Positions 1-5,824 of a stretch of 6,566 bases of DNA are shown piece after piece (the stretch's first letter is position 1; each line of letters opens with the position of its first letter). The DNA lies in NCBI GenBank assembly GCA_000402835.1, contig AQRZ01000027.1:5592-12157 (forward strand). Direction: 5' to 3'. Source of the stretch: Synergistetes bacterium JGI 0000079-D21. GTDB lineage: Bacteria; Synergistota; Synergistia; Synergistales; 79-D21. Position numbers and translations under genes: made by a program. The notes beneath the pieces were generated by a model. It saw nothing but the letters and a program-made list of their open reading frames with translations, did no database searches and was not told the origin of the DNA.

Positions 1-194
1 CTCGAGGCAATCTCGACCGTTCGGTCCCGGCTGGTTCCTCCAGCCCCGTAGGTCACGCTGATAAAGCCAGGGGACAAGTCTTTCAGTGCCTCGATCGTCC
101 TGTAGACTCCCGCGATAGGGGCATCGGTTTTCGGCGGGAAAACTTCGAAAGAGATGACAGGTCCCTTTTTTCTGAAAAGATCGCGGATGAACAT
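1..194 (-). CDS. metF: 5,10-methylenetetrahydrofolate reductase, N-terminal part (runs off the window)
   Basis: MetF reduces 5,10-methylene-THF to 5-methyl-THF, the methyl donor for methionine synthase, in the cytoplasm with flavin. Only the first 64 residues are present, because the gene continues past base 1. They hold two family hallmarks: ISFEVFPPKT at residues 14-23, whose Glu17 aligns with the catalytic glutamate of the FEFFPP motif, and SVTYGAGGTSRDRT at about 46-59, the start of the next barrel strand and its folate/flavin-side loop. The ATG at 194-192 is preceded, inside the end of metH, by a G-rich Shine-Dalgarno (GGAGGGG, about 8-10 bases upstream). The gene starts 3 bases after the metH stop and in the same frame, so the two are surely co-transcribed and probably translationally coupled. 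Identity is firm; total length and C-terminal domains cannot be seen. Confidence 0.95.
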   Translation of the reverse strand, partial: MFIRDLFRKKGPVISFEVFPPKTDAPIAGVYRTIEALKDLSPGFISVTYGAGGTSRDRTVEIAS

Positions 195-197
195 CGG

Positions 198-2609
198 CTA
201 TTCCCCTCCCCTCCCAGGGGCAAGCAGGAGATCGACAAGGCGCGCGGCCTCGATGGCATCCTGCGCGTAGCCATCGGCACCGATTTTTTCCGCATAGTCG
301 GCATTTACGGCCGCACCGCCAAGGATGAACCGGCACGGGATCCCCCGTGCCCTCCCCAGGGAGATGACCTCTTCCATTCGTTCAACGGTGGTCGTCATCA
401 GGGCAGAGAGGCCGACGACATCGGCCTTCTCGCGAATCGCCGTTTCCAGGATCGATTCTGCAGGAACGTCCTTGCCGGCATCGACGACTTTGTACCCCCG
501 GCTTTTCAGGACCATCGCCACGACATTCTTCCCCAGGTCATGGAGGTCTCCTTCAACGGTCGCGAGGACCACGGTCCCTCGGGTTTCCAGGGTGTTTCCC
601 TCCGAGAGCAGGCTTTCCTCCGCCAGCCTGCAAACGCCCTGTGCGGCCTCCGAGGAGGCGAGCAACTGAGGCAGGAAAAAATCCCCGCACTCATACAACC
701 TCCCGACCTCCTCCAGCGCAGGGAGAACCCGTTCCTGGATCAGGCTCATGGGGTGCCCGCCTTCAGCCAGGAAAGCCCGCCCCGCCATCATGGCGGTATC
801 CGGCTCCCCTTTCAGGATCGCTTCCTTCAGGTCCACGCTTCCAGTTGAACCGGCAGACCTCGGCGTTGGAACCGCTTCGGAACGTTCCTTCCCCGAAAAC
901 GCGGCGATGTAGCGCCTGGCCCCGGGATCGCGAGCCGCCAGGACGTTCCCCGCCAAAACGCAGGACATGAGCGATTCATCCAGCGGGTTGGCGATCACGG
1001 CGTCGAGCCCGCAGGACATCGCCATGGCCAGGAAGGTCCGGTTCAGGAGGGCCCGGTTGGGAAGCCCAAAAGAAATGTTGCTGATCCCGAGGATCGAGCG
1101 CGTCCCGATCACGGCAAGCCCGCGCAGGCTTTCCAGGGTCAGGAGCGCGTTTCGGTCTCCGGCTCCGGCCGCCAGGGTCAAGGGATCGATAAAAAGCATC
1201 CTCCTGGGAAGGCCGATCTTTTCTGCGGCCTCGGCTGCCCGTTCCGCCAGGAACAGTCTCCCTTTCGCGTCCTCCGGGATTCCCCTACTGTCCATCGTCA
1301 AAACGACGAGCGCGGCCCCGGTTCTTTCCGCGGCGGCAAGGCCCTTTTCCAGAACCTCCGGTTCGCAGGTCACGGAGTTCAAAAGGGGAATTCCGGCAAC
1401 GGAACGGGCGACCCGCTCCAGGATCAGGGGGTCTTCGCTATCGATCGAAATCGGCAGGGGCACGGCCGCCTCGACGGCCGCAACCGCTGACGAAATCAGG
1501 CGAAAGCGGTCATGGCCAGGGATCCCCCCGTTGATGTCGATGGCTTGTGCCCCTGCTTCCGCCTGCAGGCGGGCCTCTTCTCTCACCTGGGTCCAATTGC
1601 CGGCGATCATCGCTTCCCTGAGAGGTCCCTTGCGCGAGGGATTGATCCTTTCCCCGACAACGAGCAGCGGTTCTCCCTCACCGCAGATCGAAATGCGGGT
1701 CCGGCTGGCGAGGACGGTCCCGTTTCGTGGAGTTCCTTGCACTGGTCGGGTTCCTGAGAGGCGCCCGGAAAGAGCCTGGATATGCCTGGGCGTGGTGCCG
1801 CAGCAACCTCCGATGACAGTCGCACCGGCTTCGGCAAGACCCACGCAGGCTTCGGCAAAAGGATCGGGTGCCAGCCAATCCCCTTTCGCCGGCAGTCCTC
1901 CGTTTGGGTAGGCAAAAATCGGTAAGGCCCCCGCCCGGCGCAGGGAGCGAACGGTCTCGATAGCGGCTTCGGGGCCGGTGCCGCAGTTCACTCCCACGCC
2001 GGAAGCCCCGATGGCCGTAGCCCAGGCCATTGCGACCTCCGGTGGTGTTCCGGTCATCGTGCACCCGTTGCGGTCGAAAGTAAAGCTGACGACGAAGGGA
2101 AGCCTCTTTCCCGCCTCTTTGATCGCCATTACGGCTGCCTTTGCCTCGCGCAAATCGAGCATGGTCTCCACCAGGAAAAAATCCGCGCCCCCTTCGAGGA
2201 GTCCCTGGACCTGCGGGAGGAAGGAATCCACGGCCTCTTCGAAGGGAAGATCCCCCAACGGTTCGACCAGGCGCCCGGTAGGTCCGATGGAACCGGCCAC
2301 GAGAGCCTTGCTTCCGGCTGCCTGGCGGGCAAGCGCCGCAGCCTGGCGGGCAATTTCCCGGGCCTTACCGCCCAGTTCCCGGTGTGAGAGCTTGATCGCC
2401 GAGCCACCGAACGTGTTCGTTTCAATCACCCGTGCCCCGGCCTGGACATAGGCCTCGTGGATTTTTCGCACGGCATCCGGGTTGACGAAGTTCATTTCTT
2501 CGGGAAGCAGCGGCGGACGCCAGCCTGCCTCGTCCAGCATCGTTCCCATGCCCCCGTCCAGCACGACGATGGTTTTTTGTTCCTGCAGCCAGCGAACCAG
2601 GTCCAACAT
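198..2609 (-). CDS. metH: Cobalamin-dependent methionine synthase, short form without activation domain
   Basis: The enzyme transfers a methyl group from 5-methyl-THF through cobalamin to homocysteine, giving methionine and THF. It has 803 residues. Domains in order: homocysteine/zinc barrel at about 10-285, with LDGGMGTML near its start and zinc-ligand motifs NCGTG (Cys209) and GGCCGT (Cys269, Cys270); pterin-binding barrel at about 315-570 (VGERINPS, SIDSEDP, FIDPLTL, then the GISNISFGLPNR region); a linker; four-helix cobalamin cap at about 590-670; cobalamin Rossmann domain at about 678-800 with GDLHDLGKN, His690 being the expected lower cobalt ligand. The protein ends there, so the C-terminal AdoMet reactivation domain of the roughly 1,200-residue form is absent, as in known short MetH proteins such as that of Thermotoga. 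I chose the ATG at 2609 because GGAGG lies 8 bases upstream; an in-frame ATG 15 bases earlier has no usable ribosome site. It has its own promoter and is followed 3 bases later by metF. Confidence 0.96.
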   Translation of the reverse strand: MLDLVRWLQEQKTIVVLDGGMGTMLDEAGWRPPLLPEEMNFVNPDAVRKIHEAYVQAGARVIETNTFGGSAIKLSHRELGGKAREIARQAAALARQAAGSKALVAGSIGPTGRLVEPLGDLPFEEAVDSFLPQVQGLLEGGADFFLVETMLDLREAKAAVMAIKEAGKRLPFVVSFTFDRNGCTMTGTPPEVAMAWATAIGASGVGVNCGTGPEAAIETVRSLRRAGALPIFAYPNGGLPAKGDWLAPDPFAEACVGLAEAGATVIGGCCGTTPRHIQALSGRLSGTRPVQGTPRNGTVLASRTRISICGEGEPLLVVGERINPSRKGPLREAMIAGNWTQVREEARLQAEAGAQAIDINGGIPGHDRFRLISSAVAAVEAAVPLPISIDSEDPLILERVARSVAGIPLLNSVTCEPEVLEKGLAAAERTGAALVVLTMDSRGIPEDAKGRLFLAERAAEAAEKIGLPRRMLFIDPLTLAAGAGDRNALLTLESLRGLAVIGTRSILGISNISFGLPNRALLNRTFLAMAMSCGLDAVIANPLDESLMSCVLAGNVLAARDPGARRYIAAFSGKERSEAVPTPRSAGSTGSVDLKEAILKGEPDTAMMAGRAFLAEGGHPMSLIQERVLPALEEVGRLYECGDFFLPQLLASSEAAQGVCRLAEESLLSEGNTLETRGTVVLATVEGDLHDLGKNVVAMVLKSRGYKVVDAGKDVPAESILETAIREKADVVGLSALMTTTVERMEEVISLGRARGIPCRFILGGAAVNADYAEKIGADGYAQDAIEAARLVDLLLAPGRGGE

Positions 2610-2670
2610 CGCCCTTCCCTCCATTCTCCAGTCCGTCCCCGTCCGTTCGGGTCTTTCGTTTTAAGAAAGC

Positions 2671-2699
2671 ATCATAACGGCAGTTTGCCCTTAGGGCAA
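2671..2699 (-). promoter_or_regulatory. Predicted sigma70-type promoter of metH-metF
   Basis: Read on the minus strand, TTGCCC (2699-2694) and TATGAT (2676-2671) are separated by exactly 17 bases, close to the TTGACA/TATAAT consensus. Initiation would fall near 2664, giving a leader of about 55 bases before the metH ATG. It lies directly after the rplL terminator, where a new unit needs a promoter. No riboswitch or long leader fits in this space. This is a sequence match only. Confidence 0.65.
2685..2699. promoter_or_regulatory. Perfect 15-base dyad over the metH promoter (candidate operator)
   Basis: On the minus strand TTGCCCT-A-AGGGCAA is a perfect palindrome of two 7-base arms around one central base. 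It covers the predicted -35 hexamer and the first part of the spacer, where a dimeric repressor would block RNA polymerase. It does not resemble the MetJ box. It could instead be a short RNA hairpin left behind the terminator. Its core CCTAAGGGC also occurs in the terminator 12 bases upstream, so part of the symmetry may come from local duplication. Confidence 0.4.
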
Positions 2700-2702
2700 G
2701 GG

Positions 2703-2733
2703 AAAAAAAAGGACGGCCCTTAGGCCGTCCTTT
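2703..2733 (-). terminator. Intrinsic terminator ending the rplJ-rplL transcript
   Basis: On the minus strand an 8-bp perfect stem (GGACGGCC, loop TAAG, GGCCGTCC; 2730-2711) is followed at once by eight U (2710-2703). Three A before the stem (2733-2731) can pair with the first U's to extend it. It starts 27 bases after the rplL stop. This is a textbook rho-independent terminator and shows that the transcript does not normally run on into an rpoB gene or into metH. Confidence 0.93.
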
Positions 2734-2757
2734 CGGATCGAATCGGACTGAAGCGGA

Positions 2758-3135
2758 TTACTTGATTTCGACTTCGGCTCCAGCTTCGACGAGCTTCTTC
2801 TTGATTTCCTCGGCCTCTTCCTTGGAGACGCCTTCCTTGACAGGCTTGGGCGGGTTGTCAACGAGTTCCTTGGCTTCCTTGAGGCCAAGGCTGGTGATCT
2901 CGCGGACTACCTTGATCGTCCCGATCTTGTTGGATCCGGCGCTCTTCAGGATAACGTCGAACTCGGTCTTCTCCTCTTCCACCGGCGCAGCGGCAGCTGC
3001 GGCGGCGACAGGCATGGCCATCATGGCAGGAGCGGCCGCGGAAACGCCGAACTTCTCCTCCAGGTCCTTGACGAGCTGCGAAAGCTCAAGAACAGACATC
3101 TCCTCGATTGCCTTGATGATTTCTTCGCGGGTCAT
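2758..3135 (-). CDS. rplL: 50S ribosomal protein L7/L12
   Basis: L7/L12 forms the mobile stalk dimers that recruit EF-Tu, EF-G and other GTPase factors to the ribosome. The 125-residue product has the N-terminal dimerization/L10-binding helices (about 1-32), an Ala/Pro/Met-rich hinge (about 33-52, with a run of seven alanines) and the globular factor-binding domain (about 55-125, including [23 protein letters not shown]). I chose the ATG at 3135: AGGAGG ends 9 bases before it, whereas the in-frame ATG at 3144 abuts that same sequence with no spacing, and MTREEII matches the usual family start. It lies 63 bases after rplJ and is the last gene of its transcript. Its ATG and consensus Shine-Dalgarno contrast with the TTG start of rplJ, which fits the several L12 copies needed per L10. 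Confidence 0.97.
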   Translation of the reverse strand: MTREEIIKAIEEMSVLELSQLVKDLEEKFGVSAAAPAMMAMPVAAAAAAAPVEEEKTEFDVILKSAGSNKIGTIKVVREITSLGLKEAKELVDNPPKPVKEGVSKEEAEEIKKKLVEAGAEVEIK

Positions 3136-3168
3136 TGCTTTCATCCTCCTTGGTTTTTTAATCAGGCT

Positions 3169-3190
3169 GGGACGGGGGTTCCCCTATCCC
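3169..3190 (-). repeat. Small hairpin between rplJ and rplL
   Basis: The minus strand holds GGGA/TCCC outer arms (3190-3187 with 3172-3169) around a 2/2 internal loop and a GGGG/CCCC inner element (3184-3181 with 3178-3175). With a realistic tetraloop the inner stem is 3 bp. There is no U-run, so it is not a terminator. It might protect or separate the rplL message, but no function is shown. Confidence 0.4.
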
Positions 3191-3198
3191 TCAAGCGA

Positions 3199-3729
3199 TC
3201 AGGCTGCTTTTTCTTTCTGCTCCTGCAACTGCGACAGGCAGGTAACCAGTCCTCGGGCGGGTCCGCTGAGAACGGTGACCAGGCCGCGAAGAGGAGCCGC
3301 GATCGTACCGACGACCTGGGCCACCAGCTGTTCCCTCGAGGGGAGGTCCGCCAGGGCAAAAATCTGGGCCTGGCTAAGGATTTCCTTGCCCATGATCCCG
3401 CCCTTCACGATCAGGGCTTCGTTTCCCTTCTCTTTCGAAAAGTCTCGAAGCGCCTTTGCGACTTCCGAGATTTCCCCGTAAACGAGCGTGTAGACGTTGG
3501 GTCCGGAAGTCAATTCCTCGGGTGCCGGGTGTCCCATTTCCTCGAGAGCCCGGCGCATAAGCGTATTCCGCGCGATCTTCATTTCGCCGCCGGCCTTTCG
3601 GATGCGGGAACGGATCTCCGTGCTCTTGGCCACGGTCAGGCCCCGATACTCGCAGACGAAAACGGTTTCGGCCTTCTCGAGCATTTCCTTCAGCATTGCG
3701 ACTTGCTGGACTCGGAATTCTGTCGGCAA
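3199..3729 (-). CDS. rplJ: 50S ribosomal protein L10
   Basis: L10 anchors the L12 dimers to 23S rRNA beside L11, and with L12 is the classical autoregulator of its own operon. The product has 176 residues, normal for the family. Visible signatures are YRGLTVAKSTEIR (about 28-40) and KIARNTLMRRAL (about 51-62) in the rRNA-binding N-terminal domain, and the C-terminal helix from about 158 on that binds L12 dimers. I chose a TTG start at 3729-3727: AAGGAGGT ends 7 bases before it. The in-frame ATG at 3747 and GTG at 3738 lie at or inside that ribosome site, and the longest open extension (to 3807) passes through the leader hairpin. It is preceded by a 234-base structured leader and followed by rplL. 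Confidence 0.95.
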   Translation of the reverse strand: MPTEFRVQQVAMLKEMLEKAETVFVCEYRGLTVAKSTEIRSRIRKAGGEMKIARNTLMRRALEEMGHPAPEELTSGPNVYTLVYGEISEVAKALRDFSKEKGNEALIVKGGIMGKEILSQAQIFALADLPSREQLVAQVVGTIAAPLRGLVTVLSGPARGLVTCLSQLQEQKEKAA

Positions 3730-3963
3730 AACATTCACCTCCTTCATCCAAACATGAAAAATCCCCGGACCTGCCGGGGCCCGGGGATGAAAGGCAGGTT
3801 CCCGCAAAAGGCAAGGACTTTGCGGTCACGCTGAACTCTATTCCCTGAACCTCAGCAGGCGGAGCGATCTCCATTCCGTGCGCCTCGGGGGCGCACACCG
3901 GCTATCTCTGGTTCGTCTCTTTCAGTTTCGGTTGTAAAGGTTCATCCCCCGGTGCCGGGATCG
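3730..3963 (-). promoter_or_regulatory. Structured rplJ-rplL leader (candidate L10 leader)
   Basis: This is the longest non-coding stretch in the window. On the minus strand it holds, in order: a CCCGG/CCGGG hairpin just after the rplA stop (3959-3948); GTGCGCC-loop5-GGCGCAC, a perfect 7-bp hairpin (3896-3878); CCGCAAA/TTTGCGG, a 7-bp stem (3825-3802); and the attenuator-like element listed separately. Nothing in it looks coding, and I see no convincing promoter. Its position matches the L10 leader to which L10(L12)4 binds in other bacteria. I could not place the kink-turn of that family by eye, so the assignment rests on position and structure. Confidence 0.6.
3757..3803 (-). terminator. Attenuator-like competing helices before rplJ
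   Basis: On the minus strand CCGGGG (3768-3763) followed by A and U5 can close a tight hairpin with CCCCGG (loop CAGGT), or a longer 8-bp stem with ATCCCCGG (3788-3781). Either one is a terminator-like hairpin with a U-run. The loop sequence GGCAGGT (3775-3769) is instead fully complementary to ACCTGCC just upstream (3799-3793), a 7-bp helix extendable by GG/CC past one bulged A; that extension takes up the first two bases of the terminator arm. The helices cannot form together without a pseudoknot. This is the layout of a transcription attenuator about 30 bases before the rplJ start. Confidence 0.6.
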
Positions 3964-4677
3964 TTACTCGATCGTGGCGATCTCCTTCTGGGCCGCGTTC
4001 GGATCGACCTTGATACCGACTCCCATCGTGGACGCGACCGAGAAGCTCTTCACGTAGGTTCCCTTCGCTGCGGAAGGTTTCGCCTTCAGGATCGCCTGGA
4101 AGAATGCCCGTGCGTTGTCGTAAAGCTGGTCGGTCGTGAAAGCGGTTTTGCCGATCGCCTTATGGATGATCCCGAACTTGTCGAGGCGGAATTCCACGCG
4201 CCCGGCCTTGACTTCTTTGACCGCGTCGGCGACGTCAAAGGTGACCGTTCCCGTCTTCGCGCTCGGCATCAGGCCGCGGGGCCCTAGGATCTTTCCGAGA
4301 CGGCCGACGGATTTCATCATATCGGGAGAGGTGATGACGGCATCGAAATCGAGCCAGCCGCCCTCAATCTTCTGGACCATGTCTTCCGACCCGACGAAAT
4401 CGGCGCCTGCTTCTTCTGCCTCCTTCAGTTTCTCTCCGGTCGTGATGACAAGGACCCTTTTCGTTACACCCGTACCGTGAGGAAGCGGGACAGTTCCGCG
4501 AACCTGCTGGTCGGCCTGCCGGGGATCCACGCCGAGACGGATGTGGACCTCGACGCTCTCGTTGAATTTCGCGGTGGCATTGGTCTTGCACAGTTCCAGC
4601 GCCTCGCGGAGGCCATATTGCTTTTCCCGGTCTACATTGGCCTTAATTGCCTGGTAGCGCTTGCTCTTTTTCGCCAT
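3964..4677 (-). CDS. rplA: 50S ribosomal protein L1
   Basis: L1 binds 23S rRNA to form the mobile L1 stalk that helps release deacylated tRNA from the E site, and it often represses its own operon. The product has 237 residues, normal for bacteria. Signatures include [20 protein letters not shown] (about 49-68), [16 protein letters not shown] (about 130-145) and [14 protein letters not shown] (about 164-177), with domain I formed by both ends of the chain and domain II inserted between. I chose the ATG at 4677, with GGAGGT 7 bases upstream and the usual MAKKSKRY start. The 16-residue open extension to 4725 runs through a hairpin in the spacer and is unlikely to be translated. It follows rplK by 66 bases. 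Confidence 0.97.
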   Translation of the reverse strand: MAKKSKRYQAIKANVDREKQYGLREALELCKTNATAKFNESVEVHIRLGVDPRQADQQVRGTVPLPHGTGVTKRVLVITTGEKLKEAEEAGADFVGSEDMVQKIEGGWLDFDAVITSPDMMKSVGRLGKILGPRGLMPSAKTGTVTFDVADAVKEVKAGRVEFRLDKFGIIHKAIGKTAFTTDQLYDNARAFFQAILKAKPSAAKGTYVKSFSVASTMGVGIKVDPNAAQKEIATIE

Positions 4678-4691
4678 TTCGCTTACCTCCC

Positions 4692-4726
4692 TGTGGTCGT
4701 CGTGGGTCCTTTTCGACCCTGCCACA
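4692..4726 (-). promoter_or_regulatory. Two-tier hairpin before rplA (candidate L1 autoregulatory site)
   Basis: The minus strand can form an outer stem TGTGG/CCACA (4726-4722 with 4696-4692) and an inner stem GGGTC/GACCC (4719-4715 with 4708-4704, loop GAAAAG), joined by an asymmetric internal loop of CA against ACGACGA. The outer 3' arm touches the GGGAGGT ribosome site of rplA. L1 targets in mRNA are helices broken by an asymmetric loop, so this is a candidate site, but I did not match the full L1 consensus. Confidence 0.4.
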
Positions 4727-4743
4727 CGTTACAGTTGGACTGC

Positions 4744-5169
4744 CTAGTCGGTTACCTCGATACCCATCGACCTTGCCGTGCCCATGATCATCTGCATCGC
4801 GCCCTCGATATCGTTCGCGTTCAGATCCTCCATCTTGAGCTGGGCGATCTCCCTGACCTGATTCTTCGTGACCTTTGCGACCTTCGTCTTGTTCGGAACC
4901 GAAGACCCCTTGTCGATCTTGGCGGCTTTCTTCAAAAGCACGCTCGCGGGCGGGGTTTTCAAGATGAAGGAGAAGCTCCGGTCCGCATAGACCGTAATCA
5001 CGACGGGGATGATCATGCCCGGCTGGTCTGCCGTTTTCGCGTTGAACTGCTTGCAGAATTCCATAATGTTGACGCCGTGCTGGCCCAACGCCGGGCCCAC
5101 AGGCGGTGCCGGGGTGGCCTTGCCGGCTGGAAGCTGCAGCTTCACTGCCCCAACGACTTTCTTGGCCAT
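4744..5169 (-). CDS. rplK: 50S ribosomal protein L11
   Basis: L11 binds the GTPase-associated centre of 23S rRNA at the stalk base, contacts elongation factors and, in many bacteria, is needed for RelA stringent signalling and thiostrepton binding. The 141-residue product has the standard length. The N-terminal domain (about 1-70) carries the proline-rich [19 protein letters not shown] (about 20-38), and the rRNA-binding C-terminal domain (about 73-141) ends in [10 protein letters not shown]. The ATG at 5169 begins the usual [18 protein letters not shown], with AAAGGAGG about 12 bases upstream; a second ATG right after that sequence is out of frame and too close to be used. It starts 33 bases after the nusG stop, so it is in the same operon. 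Confidence 0.98.
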   Translation of the reverse strand: MAKKVVGAVKLQLPAGKATPAPPVGPALGQHGVNIMEFCKQFNAKTADQPGMIIPVVITVYADRSFSFILKTPPASVLLKKAAKIDKGSSVPNKTKVAKVTKNQVREIAQLKMEDLNANDIEGAMQMIMGTARSMGIEVTD

Positions 5170-5202
5170 ATTTCTTCCATACCTCCTTTCCCGAGAAGTT
5201 GC

Positions 5203-5748
5203 CTAGAGCCTTTCGAGCTCCTGATAGTCCGCTTCGACCAGAGTTTCACGGCCGAAAACCGTCACCGAAAACTTGACCTTGCCCTTTTCCGCCAGGACTT
5301 CCGCCACCGGACCGACTTGGCCCTGGAAAGGTCCGCTTTTGACACGCACGACGTCTCCGGGCTTGAGGTCGATTTCCACCTTCGGCTTGACCTGGTCTTT
5401 CCCGTTCTTTCCGATGATGTCCTGGATTTCCTTTTCCGTGAGGGGAATCGGGTGGTTTCCGGCTCCGACAAAGCCAGTCACTCCAGGAGTGTGTCGGACG
5501 ACGTACCAGGACTGGTCGTCCAGGATCATCTCGACGAGTACGTAACTAGGAAAAACTTTCCGGTGGACGCGCTTCGTCTTTCCGTCCTTGACGTAAACGC
5601 GCTCTTCTACCGGGACCAGGACGCGAAAGATTCGGTCCTCCATGCCCATCGAAGCGATTCGCTGCTCCAGGTTCGCGAGGACGCGATTTTCATATCCCGA
5701 ATACGTTTGGACGATGTACCAGCGTCTGTCCGTTTTTTCGTTCATCAT
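5203..5748 (-). CDS. nusG: Transcription termination/antitermination factor NusG
   Basis: NusG binds RNA polymerase at the clamp, affects elongation and pausing, and links it to Rho, NusE (ribosomal protein S10) or the ribosome. The product has 181 residues. The NGN domain covers about 8-115, with WYIVQTYSGYENRV at 10-23 and FPSYVLVEM at 66-74; the KOW domain covers about 128-181, with GDVVRVKSGPFQGQVG and then VTVFGRETLVE. The length is the compact form without inserts. The start is the weak point: ATG-ATG (5748 and 5745) follows a C6-U5-A stretch with no Shine-Dalgarno in the usual window, while a GTG 30 bases upstream (5778) has an AGGGG sequence abutting it with no spacing. I chose the ATG at 5748 because the protein then begins right before the conserved NGN sequence. 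It lies between secE and rplK, the usual place. Confidence 0.96.
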   Translation of the reverse strand: MMNEKTDRRWYIVQTYSGYENRVLANLEQRIASMGMEDRIFRVLVPVEERVYVKDGKTKRVHRKVFPSYVLVEMILDDQSWYVVRHTPGVTGFVGAGNHPIPLTEKEIQDIIGKNGKDQVKPKVEIDLKPGDVVRVKSGPFQGQVGPVAEVLAEKGKVKFSVTVFGRETLVEADYQELERL

Positions 5749-5749
5749 T

Positions 5750-5774
5750 AAAAAGGGGGGCTCGACTGGCCCCC
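5750..5774 (-). promoter_or_regulatory. GC hairpin with U-run against the nusG start codon
   Basis: On the minus strand GGGGGC (5774-5769), loop CAGTCGA, GCCCCC (5761-5756), then C and five U (5754-5750) end one base before the nusG ATG. By shape it is a short intrinsic terminator or attenuator. An AGGGGG about 4 bases before the stem would lie about 10 bases from the ATG if the stem is folded away, so the hairpin may instead place a distant Shine-Dalgarno. The structure is visible; the role is inferred. Confidence 0.5.
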
Positions 5775-5790
5775 GCACCCCCTGCCAGAT

Positions 5791-5818
5791 GCCCTGAGTA
5801 GAAGCGGCTTTTCAGGGC
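5791..5818 (-). repeat. 7-bp inverted repeat after secE
   Basis: GCCCTGA (5818-5812 on the minus strand) and TCAGGGC (5797-5791) form perfect 7-bp arms around 14 bases. It starts 6 bases past the secE stop. The following bases are not a U-run, so it is not a typical terminator. It may shield the secE 3' end or be a processing site. Confidence 0.4.
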
Positions 5819-5824
5819 TTTCCC

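Noticed and set aside
967..1911. Plus-strand open frame of 314 codons opposite metH
   Set aside because: It is antisense to well-conserved MetH barrels; the Arg/Ser/Ala/Pro-rich product has no recognisable domain and no ribosome site stands out.
2610..2664. Possible SAM or cobalamin riboswitch before metH
   Set aside because: Only about 55 bases lie between the predicted transcript start and the ATG, too few for either class, and no conserved box is visible.
2988..3012. GC-rich repeat-like stretch
   Set aside because: It encodes the alanine-rich hinge of L7/L12, which is normal for the family, and is not a DNA repeat element.
4477..5751. Plus-strand open frame of 424 codons
   Set aside because: It lies wholly opposite rplA, rplK and nusG, whose protein sequences are unmistakable. 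Its product is low-complexity with no family resemblance, as expected for the complement of GC-rich genes.
5791..5818. Inverted repeat after secE as a terminator
   Set aside because: There is no U-run after the second arm, and the operon must continue into nusG.
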